A DNA stretch of 64,000 bases from Lingula anatina (GCF_001039355.2 NW_019775687.1:162122-226121), one strand, 5' to 3'. Shown: positions 23,931-38,400, counted from the first letter of the stretch. Numbers and translations: made by a program. The notes: a model not told the origin generated them from the sequence alone.

Positions 23931-26129
23931 GAGTGAAAGGGGGGGGCATAATGATATACCAGTCTATCCAGGAAGTAGTTGTACAGGATGGTACAGGACC
24001 ACTGGACAATGTCATCACAATACCATACAACACAACATGACATAATACAACACAACACAACAATTTATTTGAAGTCAGTACATATTGATCAGTGCAGTTT
24101 TATGGTACGCATATGCACTGACTTGAATAGAATGGTAACAAGGAAGTAAAATTTAAGGTGCTTGGTACAAAGTAAACAAATGTGTTTAATAAGTTATAAG
24201 GAACCCATGCATGGTACTTTTTTTGGCGAATGATCATGCAAACACAACCTTGGGTTTGTTTGCCTGTGTAATGTGAACATTTCTGCATTGCAAGGTAGTA
24301 TGTTTGTGTGGTTTATATATATATACTAGTAAAGGTATGGCTATGGGTTTGCAGTTGTCAGCAGAAGGTTTAAGGTATTCAATTTGGTACTATTTAAAGG
24401 GGCATGTAAAGGAAGGAAAGGTGCCTATTTGTTGTTGAGGTGATATATCAGTGTTAGAAATTGTGTCTTAAATATTTGTCAAGATAAGGTGTATACTTTT
24501 TTTTTGCCAAAAATCTTATTTTAGTTAATTTTTTTATCCCTTTGGTGTGTTCAGTTTTAAACTTGGCTGTCATCTGATTCATTCTCCTTTGACCACTGCT
24601 ACAGGAAAGAGAGCAAACTTCTTTCAAGATTCATGGTGCAGGATTTACTTGAGGAAAAAAAAACATATTTCTTACAAACCAATTCTGAAAAGAAAACACT
24701 TGTGTCATTGTAAAACACTTGTGTCATTGTAGGCTGTAGTAGAAATTGTTCTGCTAGTTTTCTCAGTGGCTAACCATTCAGGTATGTGTATGACCTTATT
24801 TGTCTTGTAGTCCTGTCCAACATATGCAGCTTGTAATTGAAATTATATTGCAGCCTTCAACAAGATAATGTGTTATGCCCATTATCACTATGTCAATATT
24901 GCTACTATTATATATCAGTCATAGAGTCCTGATATTGAGAGAAAATACTCATCATTTTACACTACATTACAAGGTGTGTGTGGATTGATAATTATGTTTG
25001 GAATGGTGATTGAATTATTTTGTGCATAAAAACCTGAAATAACCCACATCAGCGATAACAAAAAGAAAAAAAAAGTAAAGAAAAACTTCACCTGCACCTT
25101 TTTACTTGCAACAAAAACATAATTTGACAGTTATGACAGTCCATATGTTCAGTTAAGCTGAATTATTATATTGATTATCAGCTAGGTGTCAGGTAGAGGG
25201 CATAAAGCCTGGATGTAATACATATATATTACTAGTACATTGTCACTGTTGTAATACATATATATATTTTGCCTTGGTTGACGTTGTAAATGGATGCAGT
25301 GTGTCTGTCAAGTACAGTTCATGTTGAATCTTTTCTCGCTATTAAGGAGTGAATACACATTTATGAAAGGATCGGGTAATTGCCAGTGTGTAATTATTGA
25401 TAAATGCGTGCATATGTTTGTGCACATATTTCTGTATTTGCTGTTGACAGAGTGCATCATGTTTGGGTAAAGATATTGAAAGTTTTTCACATTTATAGAA
25501 GTATATGGTACAAGTATGATGTGTAATATAGTCATATAACATGAGCATGTATTGTAATAATGTCATCATGTTACATGACTATTATTTTTTATGTGTGGAA
25601 ATGTTTATGTTTGTACTTGCCCATTCAGATAAGATGCAATGCCATATATACCTTGGTCATGTGGTATTTCTTTTTGTTAGACTCCCCCCTTCCCCTCTCT
25701 CACTTCCTGGTGGATGTATAAAAACCTTTGTGGTTAACATACTGTCTAGACAAAGATGGATCTTCAGTTTCAGAGTCTGGATGTGTTATGTCTATATTGA
25801 CAGACATGAAAAGCATACAACCTCCACGTAGAAAACATCTGAGGTTAGGTTACATAATGACAAATTGATATTTTTCTCAATCTTTTTGTAGGCTACTAGA
25901 GTACCTCAGCAAGGAAAACCAATTGATTGTAACATAAAGCTGAGTATTACTCATTCAACTATTTACCTTATATAATGTTGAAAGCAGTTATGTGCAAAGT
26001 GATGCAGAGAGATAGAAAGTGAAACAGACAGATGTTGTTAATTTATAATCATGATAAGAATGGGAGAAAAAACTATATATGAAGCCTTATACAGTACTAG
26101 TTATATATTCCTAACATCATCTTATCTGT

Positions 26130-26275
26130 TGTGCATGATTAAAATTTGGTATCAACTTTGCTGTTAAGCACAATGTAGTATTGTATCAAAATTGACAAAA
26201 TAACCAATTTTATGCATCATTTTTATTTCTTTTTTTTTTGTCAGTACAATTGACAGCTTTGCTGCCTTTATTAAT
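26130..26275 (+). repeat. Dispersed repeat family, 3' end only
   Basis: Matches the last unit at about 15470-15610 closely: TGTTGTGCAT, AAATTTGGTATCAACTTTGC, TTGTATCAAAATTGAC and the end GACAGCTTTGCTGCCTTT. The 5' part is absent, so this is a 5'-truncated copy. The shared 3' boundary helps define the end of the family. Confidence 0.6.
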
Positions 26276-27402
26276 TGAGAAAATTCCATGCAGAATTATA
26301 TTTCATGGTATTGGTTTTGAGCCATAGAAGTTTTAAAACAGTTTGGGATTCAGAATGTAGCTGCTATATATATGTTGCTACCACAGGATTGAATCTACTG
26401 TGGAGAATCACAGGTGATTGTTGCAAAATAAACTGGGCTGATATCTCGAGTGATTAATATAAACATGTATATCATAAAATTGTTATTATTGATAGTGAAG
26501 AAACCAATAAAGCAAACCACTTTCAAAGACTATAATATATGGATTTGCTTTCGTTTAGCAGCTATGCATTTGCCTTTGTGTTCCTGTCACCAGATTTACA
26601 TATTTGCAGCATCTCTACAGCAATCAAAACTAGTACAACATAGTTACATAAGCAAGTAGTAGGGAATGATAAGAACATTTACAAGAATAGAACTACATGT
26701 ATTCTTTTTCTGACATTGCCTCATTACCAATCAGGGTAGCAACCCAAAATAGACCTTTTGTTACTTATGATATAGATTTTTTCATGAGTCTTATATTCTG
26801 AACTCCCAGACAATCTTTGGCTTTGAGAAAAATGGACCACAAACTACAGTGCATATAAACAGCCATTCTTTCCATTTATTTGTTTATTTCAGTACTAAAT
26901 ACAGGTTACAATTTGATAGAATGAGTAGTGGAAAGTACTTTGAAAATGTCTCTAAAAGGTACATGTATACTCTATATATTTGGAAATGTACTAGTTATAT
27001 TTTTTGTCTTATTGTCCTGCAAATCAATTTATCTATCTCAATTCAGACCTTAAAACTTATAAAACCACTTAAAATTAATTTAAGTATCTTATGTTAATAT
27101 TTGTTTCTGACGACACTGGCAGTTAAACAAACCATGAATCATTTACAACTAAGTTATTTAATTATAAAATGATACAAAACTTGAATACAAGTGCATGGAT
27201 GCGTCAAGGACTGATTAGTTAGTAGCAGAAAAATTGCCTTTTTTCTCAGGAGAAAATAAGATTTGGCACTAAAATGATGTAAAGGTACCTTTAAATTAGA
27301 ACTTCAGTGGTGTTTGCTTGAACTGACTGAATACAACAGTTTACTGTGAGTGTCAACAAGTTCTCATTCTGGGTAGAAATCTGATATTTAGAGACAGATA
27401 GG

Positions 27403-27422
27403 TAGATAGATAGATAGATAGA
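27403..27422. repeat. (TAGA)n microsatellite
   Basis: About five tetranucleotide units. A second short tetranucleotide run, (TATG)n, lies at 30833-30850. Confidence 0.8.
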
Positions 27423-30400
27423 AGTCAGCACTCATCTTTTTAGTTGAATACTTTAAAAAATTATGATGAGCATAGATTTTTTCCTGTTCTCTAGGCCTCT
27501 TAAGCAAATGTAGTTTGACTTGAACATGCATTGATACTGCTGGGAATGGGTTTAATGCAAACTAAATGTCACTGTCTTTGATGTGATGTGACTGAATAGG
27601 TTCTCATCAGACTATCATACTAGCTAGGACACTGTCATTACTCTGATTACTTGGCTTCGGTTTAGATGATCTGCGTAATGAAAGATGACATTTTTTATCT
27701 GTGTAAGAACACAGAGGCAACCCTTCCAATGAAAGACACTGCTGACATTGTTCACATAGGTCAAGTAATGAAAAGGAGAATGATTATGTACATTCTCAAG
27801 TGTAAAGAAGTGAATGAACAATGATTTTAGCAGATTTCACAACTACACACACACTACATGTAGAAGTTACATGGGGAATAATTGTATCAGTTTGGAAAGT
27901 ATCATGCTCTAAAATGGACAATGACACTGTAGATAACATGTTGATACTTGAAGGTACAATATTGTTTTGTTTGAAAATAAACAGATTGTAAGCCCAATGA
28001 CAATTACATGTTTGATATTGTGATTGATAAAAGCTGTTCCCACAGGAGTATTGGAATTGCATATTAATTTATTTGCACTCAATTATTCAAAGTCATGCTA
28101 TTTCCAGCACTTATTGTCATAGCATAAAGCAGAAGTATTTACAGCTGCATATGCTCAGCAGTCTTTTGATAATGGTAATGAGATATTTTTTATTTGTCAA
28201 GTTTTCTATTTAATGAAATCTGTTAAAGAAACTTGCCTAACCAAGAACTAATTGGTTTATTTTGCACTGAACTTGAGGCAGTGGTAAGAATAATCAATCT
28301 GTACTTTTCTTTATGTTGCCATATGTACAAATGTTAACTAAGAAAAAGGTTAATTGCAAAAGCTTGTTTGATATTATGGTCAGAAGATGTGTTTTTTTAG
28401 GCGACAGGCTGCCAGTGTACCGTACATGTATTTCTTGTCAAATTGGGTCAAACTTACTCAGTATGGCCAGTTTTAGCTTGTTGTCTGCATACAATTTAGC
28501 TCCATTATTGTTGGCAGTCAATATCTAATAGCTGGAAACTCGCCTCAATAACAGTGACTTTGGCTGCGACAACAAAGAGATTATATGTAGTGATTTCAGT
28601 GAGCTGATCATAATCAAGAGCCCCCTCAGATGTGTTGTACCCAGATCAGATAGGTTGACTCATCTAGAAACATGGCTTTAGGTCCAATCCATTATTGGTC
28701 TAGTTTTTCAGTGCTGTGGAAACTTACTTAATGATACATGATCACCTTTACCTGACATGTATGTAAGTAGACAGTATAAGACCCAAGGAGACAGTATAAG
28801 GTATTATAGGAATAATTTGCAAATTTATGTAAAAAAAGATAAAAATAAAAGCAAAAATGTTACTTGAACTACACCTACAAGTCACGCATACATGTACCTA
28901 TTGTTATAATTCAAAGAAGATAACCCTTAATTGTTTACTGTTGAGAATTCCTCCTGCCATAAACAACAGAATAAAGACATCAGTCGTGATAAAGATCTTA
29001 ATAAACTGTGCATTATTGTAATTATGTTTATTGTGCAGATTTCATAGCAGGTTTCTTCTTTCTGAGGCCATATATCGAGTGGCTTTATTTCACACCTGTA
29101 ACCTTAATACATGTGAGCAGGTAGAGTACTTCACCAGGGTGTTTGCTATTCTAACACAACCATTGACTTGATTCATGGGTAAAGATAATATGGATGTTAC
29201 CACTTCTGATACTGGTTGCATTACTCTGCACTGTTGTTACAAGTAAGTGGAATACATTTCAGAACTCTTTCAGCATGATCTCTTGATATGGGCAGAAGAC
29301 TTTTTATGTATGTATATATACATATTCAGAAAGAAATATTTCAGTGCTTTGATTTGTGTTTGAAATAAGGGTTATTTAAAGGTTAAGTTATTTCAACATA
29401 ACCACCTGCACATAGTTGTAGATATATAATGCACAGAATGATTAAAGCTTAATCTCAGTGGACTACTAGTATTGTCTGTATGTTTGTTTCACAGTAGCAT
29501 ATATTAATTACTAACCTATGTTACTAACCTTGAACTTCTGTCTGTACCAGCGGGTTTTGTTATCAGGTAGTAAAATGAAACTACTGCACATGCTTTCACA
29601 CTTGAGACATATTGTAATATAGAACCTATAGAGAACCCTGCTAATGCTGCTTGTCATTATTATTATTATTTTTTGAAATATGTATGTTTATATGCTAGCA
29701 CATGCAGGTGTTTTGATAGATCAAAATAATCATTATGTATATAACAACATGCAGCAGAGTATATTGTTCTGAAACATTATAAAAATACAGGCAAATTATG
29801 GACAGATTTGCCTATAACCACAGCTAGCATATACCGGTATACTTAACTAGTACTAAATGACTGAAAATTTGAGAATTATGATTATGAAATGTTCTGGGGT
29901 GAATTTGTGTATATGTGTGCTCTTGTGCAAAGGTGTGTTTAGAGATCTGAAATTAAAAAAACTATGTTTAGCCATGTTGAAGACATAATGATATCTTTAA
30001 AGAGTGTGTTGTAAAAATAAGTATCATTGAAAAAAACGAGTTTATAGCAGTTGAGGCATGATTTCTGTGATTTCCACATTGTAGCATTTTTTTAAAAATT
30101 TTATTACATGTATATGTTATAAATAGTGAGCAGAACCAGCATTAAATAAATTCACATATTACAGCAAAATGAAAGCAAACATTTTACAAAACATCTATTC
30201 TAACAAGTGCTTAGGTGTCAAGCTCCTTTTATCTTCAAAATATATGATTAGGATATAGTAATTAATAAATTCTTATTGTACTTTTTAAGTTCTAGTGTTA
30301 TTATTTTTATGGCATGATAATTTTAATGACAAAAACATCTCTGTGGTAGAGTATGTTATTAAGCAACTATAGATAGGTTCTATTATATTAAATGATCTAG

Positions 30401-31342
30401 GATATGATACACACAGAACAAGTCAAAATGGTACTTTGTAGGTAATCATGTTATTTCCTTCAAAGGGGGCAACCAAAATTTAAAGAGAATCTGCAGTTTG
30501 CTGAACTAGTAAAGATAGTCACTATACATGTTTGTAGAAAGCAGAACCAGAAAGAGGTTAATAACAGCTACATATATGCTTAGATTTGGTGGTTTACATT
30601 CATGATTAGAAGAAAAAGGACAGCAGATAGTATATATCGAAGTTTGGAATCTGTTTTGGTAGAACCTAGATGCTGTTACAATAGCCATTGTTTTATTCTT
30701 TGGGTCTGTATGATAATGCAGTAGAAGCGACTATGGTTAGATGTTTCACTTCCAGGGTTAGATGATAATAATGCTCATGATGATTGTGATGTTGCAGAGT
30801 TTTTACTGAAGAGGAATAAGAATATGGTTGATGTATGTATGTATGTATGTGGAGTATGTGTTACATGTAGCTTACAGGGTTAATTCCTATATATATAGTT
30901 CCCATAATACATCTTTTGTATATATGAAGGTAACTTTGTGTGTGCAGTTTCAACCCCGTTGTGACTATAATGCACAGCAATAAGAAGTGCGCTTATGTCA
31001 GTGTGTGAAGAAGATTGATGGGAAAGGTTGGAGGTTCTGTTAGGATTATTGGGTAAATGATATCCTCTTAAAATGTATCCCCCCATGCCCTTCCCCATGA
31101 GCAAAACATGGGATCCACTAGTCTACACAGTGTTTCATTTTGTATATGCTTAACATAACATAGGGATGTGAACCAGAGGAGCAATCCACTTCTTTCTTAA
31201 ACTATTTTTTTCTGCCATAGTATACAAATAAGACTGACATGTAATGTTAAGCTGTTGTAAATATTGTTATTCGTGTCCTGGACGAAATGACAGAGATTGT
31301 TTACCAAAATAGAAAGGTGTTTCATCTTTATCTCCTTGTCTC

Positions 31343-31407
31343 TTGAATGTGAGGGGAGTTTTTAAGGTGTTTTAGACAGTTATATATATATATCCCCTCA
31401 CATTCAA
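31343..31407. repeat. 15-bp inverted repeat next to the solo LTR
   Basis: TTGAATGTGAGGGGA (31343-31357) is exactly complementary to TCCCCTCACATTCAA (31393-31407), with a 35-nt spacer ending in a TA run. The right arm ends 6 bp before the LTR and abuts its TATATA flank. Confidence 0.75.
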
Positions 31408-31413
31408 TATATA

Positions 31414-32027
31414 TGTAACAGACGGACTCTCTTGTGGTTTAAAATATATTTATTGGTATAACTGAAATTTTCCCCCTGTAATAAGCAGTGACATATAATT
31501 AGATAAAATGACATACAACAAATAATAAATATGTAGTTCCTGTAACTGTTAAACACTTATATTTCTATAGTTCTATGTTTACATCTTTGATAAAGAAATA
31601 ATACATTTGATACAGATTACTACGGCTTATAACGGCTTACCCTGATCTTATTCAAGGGTGTTTTAGAAAGAGTGCTGGTTACACCAATAGGTGGCTTGGT
31701 CTGAAAACTAGATAGTAGAGAATGCTGTAGTATAGCATAGTGCAATAGAGTTGGACACGTAAAAGACAAGATAGAATAGCAGATACTAAACTGAACTAGA
31801 ATTTACTAGACTATCCTCAACTTACCACATACAGACAGATGTACAGCAACTCCAGCACTGTTTGAAAATCCGGCGCCAAGGTCTTTTATAACGAGACGTC
31901 ACATGACACAGACGCGGGAAGACAGAACAAAGGAACATAGACAAAACACCAATTAGGGGGCGTCAGAATCACAGCAAGTCACAAAACAAGACAACTCGAG
32001 ACGAGTGCATATTTATACATAGTTACA
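31414..32027 (-). mobile_element. Solo LTR of an LTR retrotransposon, 614 bp
   Basis: On the minus strand the element begins TGTAACTATG and ends GTCTGTTACA, giving the TG...CA ends and short inverted terminal TGTAAC/GTTACA of an LTR. It is flanked by TATATA on both sides (31408-31413 and 32028-32033). Reading the minus strand, it has a CRE-like TGACGTC, a TATA box (TTATAAAAG, 31883-31891) and an AATAAA signal (31449-31454) close to its end, in the order expected for U3-R-U5. No primer-binding site or internal coding region adjoins it, so it is a solo LTR left by recombination. It ends about 150 bp before the first coding exon of the short DGK form and is antisense to it. Confidence 0.8.
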
Positions 32028-32183
32028 TATATAAACAATGTTTTCAGTGTTGAGAATCATCTTTTCTAGATGTCTTCTTAAATCTGTTCACAAAGCTGAA
32101 CTTAACTAGAGAATGGTCTGCATATCTGAACTGTAATGAATAGACAGTGGCTAAGACTTTGTATTTATTGTTTGCAGGATGAA

Positions 32184-32404
32184 ATGACTGTCAGCTCCTC
32201 TGAGACAGCCATGGCAAGTGGTGCTGAAACAGAGTTGGAAGACGAAGCAGGAAGCAACGACATGGAGCAGTTGCTGGAGTCTAGGTGTGATGATGGGGTA
32301 GATGGCCATGTTATGTCAACGATACAACATCTGCGCCTGTCACCGGACCTTCACGTGCCAGACAGATACAACCACTTCACAATTCACAAACAGACCTCAT
32401 ACAG
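32184..32404 (+). CDS. rdgA/DGKI: Class IV diacylglycerol kinase, short N-terminal exon (partial)
   Basis: First coding exon of a short isoform. The exon begins at 32178 after the acceptor TATTTATTGTTTGCAG and ends at 32404 with CATACAG|GTGAGC, in phase 2 (AG of an Arg codon). Translation can start at ATG 32184, or at 32211 where GCCATGG is a stronger context. The 74-residue product is acidic (ETELEDEAG, MEQLLESRCDDG) and ends HFTIHKQTSYR. The last residues match the KQVSYR|KAIS junction of vertebrate DGK-iota, and the split Arg codon fits the shared exon at 56315 exactly. A tiny upstream frame (ATG AAA TGA, 32179-32187) overlaps the 32184 start. The N-terminus is likely regulatory and contains no catalytic residues. 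Confidence 0.8.
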
Positions 32405-35400
32405 GTGAGCACAGTGCATTTGGTTCATATAGATAGAAGAATGATCTTGATTTGGTTTGGTGGCCCTCTGTGAGAGAATGTACTTTTTGAGGTAAGTTGA
32501 ATGCCTTTTGCTGTAAAATAATCAGCAAGAAAAGGTTGGTGTTGAAGAAATGTGTTAGGTGTGACAGAGTGTGATTGTGATCTTTGCACTAAACTTAAAG
32601 TCTGAACACATCTATCACATCACACACCCACTATACTAAACTAATCCTCATAACTTGTTCTACCTTAGATCAATAGAAAATGTGAAGGCTTTATTTATAA
32701 AATCAATACTTCAGCGTGTCAGTGTAGTATGAGACCTTTGATCTCAGGTATGACTTTAGAATGAAACAAATGATTCTCAGTTTCCATAACAACCAAATTA
32801 ATAACTGAAGATCACGTTACCTTATGATGTAGGAAGCTATCTTCTGTTAGAGGTGGCAAAGAAGGTAGCAAGCTTGATATGTGCTTTAGACCTCAGTTCC
32901 TGTATGCTAACTCTATGTGTCCTTTGGGCAGGGATGTTCTAGCTTCAACAGTATTTAGCAATATAGGAAAACCAATATATATATTTATATTTTTATTACC
33001 AAGTGACTAATTTTTTCCTCAAATCAGTGATGAATTGGCCAAATGCAATCAAACACATTAAATTTATTTTTAGTTTGTATTGATATTGACAAATATCTTT
33101 TAAGTCGATCATTATTAATTTAATCAAAAAATTGTGTTATGGATCAGTGATATTTATTATTTATTTTATTTATTTTTTGCTGCAAACATTAATAAACCTG
33201 TTTACAAGGGATCACATCCAGCTTGGTTGGAGTTTAGGTTTGGTTTTTGGGAGCATTTGCAAAGATACATTAGTTCTTGCATTATCACAGGAGAATGGCT
33301 TTGTGCAGATGGATTAGAGATAACCCCACTCTGAAAGCTGCCATGGAGACCTCTCCTCTACTGAAATGAGTAGAAGTAAGCATTTTGCTTGTTGACAAGG
33401 TTGAAAGGCTTTTCTTGTCTGAGCTCATTCCTATTTTTTTCACAGAGGCTTAATCAACTGATCTGTTTAGAAAGTCACCAAGGGAAAGCAGGACCAGGAA
33501 TAGAACAGTGGGATTTGAGCAGTGATGCATTGTGCATAAGTACATGTAAAGGCTACATCTTGGTAAATGTTTCATCATGTTATAGTCTTGGGAGTATATG
33601 TTATTATTGTGATGACTTTTTTGACACCATCCCAGTGTGAATGAGATGTTTTATGTTTAGAAAAAACTATATGGATATTTTTGACTAAATTAAAGCTTCA
33701 TTTTTGAAGTCAAATTTACCAGATATGGATTTATTGACTTGACTTGAGCATACTTTTGACAAGGTAGATTTTTCCTAGAAAATGAATTTCACAGCTTGAA
33801 CGTTGGTCAACAACATTATAAATAACATGATTCTTAGTGATAAATTTATCAGAACTTACAAAGCGTCTGTCATTAGCTACTTAGACAAGAATAAAACTGA
33901 TTATTAGCTTTTAATTTTTTAAAACAATTATTGACATTCCAAAATGGGGATACCTTGCTTTTTCTGATTATTTGACCATTTCTGTCCATTTCTCCCAACA
34001 TCATCTCAATGAGAAAATGTGTTTTTGTTCTATTGTTTTGAATTATAGATAGTTCTCAGGTATTTAGAGATAAATATATTCTCTAGCCTTGTGAGCAATT
34101 TATGAAAGGAAATCTATTTCTGGACAAAATAAAGGATGAAAGAATAAGTCAGTGATCTTTTGTCAGATCTCCAAACATATTCTTTATGTCAGGTGGTAAC
34201 AAACAGAGTTGAGAGTAATAAAAGTGGACAAGTCCCAATTCCACCAGGTTATAACAGTAAACTTGCATGTAGGCCAGTAACTTTGTTTTCTATAATTACC
34301 AATCTAATTGTCTAATCTAAGCTACACAATTCCCAGAAGTCTCTAGGTAAGTTACTTACACATGAACATGACAGAACATGCAATTGGGTATGGGTGAAAA
34401 TACACTGCATATTTACTCTCTTAAAAGCAACCTCCTTTAAATCTATATTTTGTACCTTTTCTATGTATTCTATACACTTTGAATTTTTAACTTTCCTTTG
34501 TTCTAGATGTGTTATTTACTTGTATATAATGTGAAATGCTCTTGGGATATGCACATTGAGATTTGGAGTGTACACAAGCCTGCACTTTAATTTTTGCAGT
34601 ATATTTTAAGATGTTTTTTATGAGCAGCTTCTAATCAGTATAATTTTGGTTCAGTGAATCCAACTCAAGCTCGGTTAATCCTTCTTAAGTGCATTCCATT
34701 ATCAGTTGTTTCAGTTCATAAGCAGGTTCTATGGTGTTACTTTTAGTTGGTTTCCTTCCTGTTGTATAGAAATTTAATGATTTGTCTATTGAAACAAGTA
34801 GCCTGAGAATGGGCAGTTTGGGTTATGCATATTTCCTTTACTTAGAATTTAACTAGTACATATTGACCCAGGGGGTTACAGACTGTAAGCTTTTAATGAA
34901 ATATGGCATCTATCAGACAGCTTCAAAACCAACAGTCTCACACAAATTCATTCATTTTGCCCTTAAGCGTATCAATTCTGAATCCGCCATACATATATTT
35001 TGCATTTTGATCTAAATGCCACTCCAGAACTACAGTTAAAGAATAAGGGCTGATTATAAGTGCAGATTACTCCATGAAATGGATTTCGTTGTCTTTTTAT
35101 GGTTTGCCTCATGTAAACTTCACCCGATTCCTTCTTTAAAAACATTGTATCCAATATTGCTTTTTGTGAAAATTATTTTTCAAATGAAATATGTTTTGCT
35201 GATGTGATCTTAAATTTTGATAATATTACAACTAGTTACTACTAATTAATACTAAAATATGTTTTACATGTCATACTTAAGTTGTGTGTGCATGCATGGG
35301 TGCACGTGAAAAATTGTCACAAACCTGTATTATATTACACAAGAAATCTGCCTCCAATGTCTTTAATACAATATCTAATAGTTAATTTCAGCTGGATTTG

Positions 35401-38400
35401 ATGATTATTGCTAGTTTCTTAGTTCTGGAGCAGCCTTCATTCATGACCAGCTTTCATTCATATCCCTTTTCAAAATATATTACTAAAAGAGCAAAGAAAA
35501 GATTGCAGCTGTTATGGAAGAAACAGATGTTCAGTTATGTAATCATCATGAAGGTACAGGTATATTTGCAGGTGCTACAAGTTTCATGTCTCTTTCTCTG
35601 CCTACAGCTAGTCAACGAGGAGAATATATGAATTCAGATAAATGTTATGATAATCAAAAGAAGAAAAAATTATTTTGTTTTTATTGATGAATTGATTTAT
35701 ATAATTCTTAAAGATTGAGCTTGTGTTAATATAAAGATTTTTCCTGGAAAATTTGATAGTGTAAAGTTGGTGTTTCCAAACTGAATACTTAAAGGTGAAT
35801 GTCACTCTGTGGATCCTAAAAATGAATAAAATGATCATTTCTAGTAATCTTCTGCACATTTTGATCATTTCAGAAATTAACAACTGGGTATTGACATCAC
35901 TGCCCATTGTAATGTGTATAAGAGAAGAGACATCACTGGTGTTAAGCAGGCTCTGCTGTGACTAGAAATTATTATTTTATTCATTTTAGGTCTCAGAAAA
36001 TGACATTCTTCTTTAATTGTGTACTCCAGAAACGGAATTTTAATTTTTGGCAGTGCTCTTCTCATTATGCCCCTGGCAACTCCACCTATTTTGATAATAT
36101 AAGGCACTGTTTCCAAATGTGATTTTTAGACCAAATTGCTAATATTTAAGTCTATATTAAATTTGTTGTCATCTTTCACCATTATGCACCTCTGTGTCCC
36201 AAGGTTGTTTTGCTAGTAATGCAGTTTAAAGTTCTTTAAATATTTATGAAAAGCATTGCTAATCACTCAACACTCATTCACAACACTTTTCATTTTGACG
36301 TAAAATATTGGTTTTTATTTATCAAATGCAAAGGCAGGATTACTCATTATTCACAATTGGAAAAAAAAGGATGTTATGAATTTGGAGCTATTATTTGTTA
36401 GATTGAGATCAGTTGCAATCTTTCTGCTAAATGCAGATTTGTAAAGAAAAAATAAATTTCTATAGCTATGATTCATTTATACTGTCATTGTATAGAATTA
36501 CTGACAGCATCACTTACAATTATAGCCACTTGTATTACTAACTTGAAAGCCCACAGATATTGTATTATATGTATTAAGGACTGGGAGGGGGGGTGGGTAT
36601 AAATACTTCCAAATAAACTTATTGATAATATGAATAATGTTAACCCAAATAGACTTTGAATTATATTCCTTTATAAACTAACATAACTTTGATACATTTG
36701 TTTGCCAGTGTGCTATGTTACAGAAGCATGTGTGGGAAGACATAATAGACAGAATATGTTGGCAGAAAAGGACACAGATCTCACATTAGTTTTGATTTAG
36801 ATTGTTCTAAAGATAACAATATGGTTTATTTTTGATGTGCTTTACTGCAACCATATTGTGCAAATAGTATTCAAAACAAAATCGGCGTGGGTTCTGTTTT
36901 ATTGTGAAAAGGCATCAGCATCCCCAGAGAATTATAAAAACTGATAGAGCTTGAATTATTCTTTATAAAGATGCAGTGACCCCTAAAATTTTGATGAAAT
37001 AGTATTTTTTGTTATCTTATGAAGCTTATTCTAAGCTGTATTCACTTAGTTTTCCTAAATGAGAGATAGACCAAACACCTTATTATTTATCCAGTACTCT
37101 CAGAAAAACACAACTTATTAACAATATATGAATCACAAATACCATTTTAAGAACTCCATCAGCCAATGTAGAAGAAACGTCTATCATTTACCAGATGAAA
37201 AATTGGTTTTGTTAATCAGGAAAGGAAACAACAATAAAGCAAGTGAAGTCTTTCAAAGCAAGGCAACTTATGCAATGCACATGATAGAAAGAAACAGAAG
37301 ATTAATGAACAAGATCTGCATGCCTCAAATAAAGGAACCCATCACATTACAGCACATCTAACATTACATTCTGTACAGGCATTGAGACAACCTTAGAGAT
37401 CCATTCCCACTTTGTCCAGATGCTGGATATCTTGGTTCATGCAACACATCCATTAGAAGCACCAATCGCTAGGTCCTTGACTGTCTATAAATTCTCAGTG
37501 TTTGTCATCAATGTTAGGAAATTAAGGGGAGTAAAAGAATTAAATGGCCATTCTGATATTATTTAATTGTCTGTCTTCTCTTTTATATATGTCCGCATCC
37601 CAGAACATTTTTAATTATGCCTTCATTTGTAAGATAATGAAATGTACTTAGGTGATATAATCTGCCTGAGTATGTTTTCTTGGAAGTTTGATCAGAACAT
37701 TAAACTCACTTTTTCTGTGATGGATCTTCTAAGACAAAAAAACATGGACATCATAATTTGACTGGGAGTGAAAACTGGAGGACTGAATAGAAGATGGTCA
37801 GTCTCATCTGCTAAGTCAGAGCATCAGGTGATAATAGATATTATGCCACTAACCTGTCAAACTGTATATTTTGTCTTATTAAAAGTGACAAGAGAAAGTC
37901 TCCAGTGTCATTCATTTGTTATCAGTTGTTAAGGCCACCAAAGTTTCCTTATCATTTACTAATTTGGATTTAGACATTGACATTTTTTCTTTAACTTATG
38001 GATAGGCATCTATTAAAATGTTCTTTTGCCGGGAATATAAATTGCATTGGGAAATGAGGATCCTGCTATGATCTTTATTAATGCACTAGTGTGTGACAGT
38101 TTTCGCTTAGCACTGATGTATGTGCTGTAGCTGACATATTCTATCACTTAAAATTTCCTTGTGGTTAGGATTATTTTTAGTTTGGCTAATGTGTGATTGA
38201 TTTTTAAGTTTAATTTTTTTAACTCATTGACTGATACAAACAGGATTCTAGGTAGGGGAATTAAATAATAGTGTATTCTTTGTATGTTAAAAGGGGAATT
38301 TGTGACATTCATTTGCTGTTCTTAGGATTTTATAGCAGTCTGATCATAATAAAGAGTAATTGCAACTACATAAATTGTGATAAGTACTTGTGCTGAAGCA

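Larger units (their letters stand above)
2970..32177 (+). other. Large first intron of the DGK gene (inferred)
   Basis: About 29 kb between the donor at 2970 and the acceptor before 32178. The open frames inside are short, AT-driven and lack recognisable domains. It is filled with the MITEs, hAT-like element, repeat family copies, microsatellites and solo LTR listed separately. Apart from the weak exon candidate at 10536-10596, I see no coding sequence. Stretches not covered by a listed element (3.0-5.0, 7.0-9.0, 10.9-12.6, 17.4-20.4, 22.7-26.1 and 26.3-31.3 kb) show nothing I can identify. Confidence 0.45.

Noticed and set aside
33446-33562. 117-nt open segment with a strong acceptor (CCTATTTTTTTCACAG) and donor TTG|GTAAAT
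   Set aside because: Both borders are phase 0, which cannot follow the 32-kb exon or precede the shared exon (both phase 2); no homology seen.
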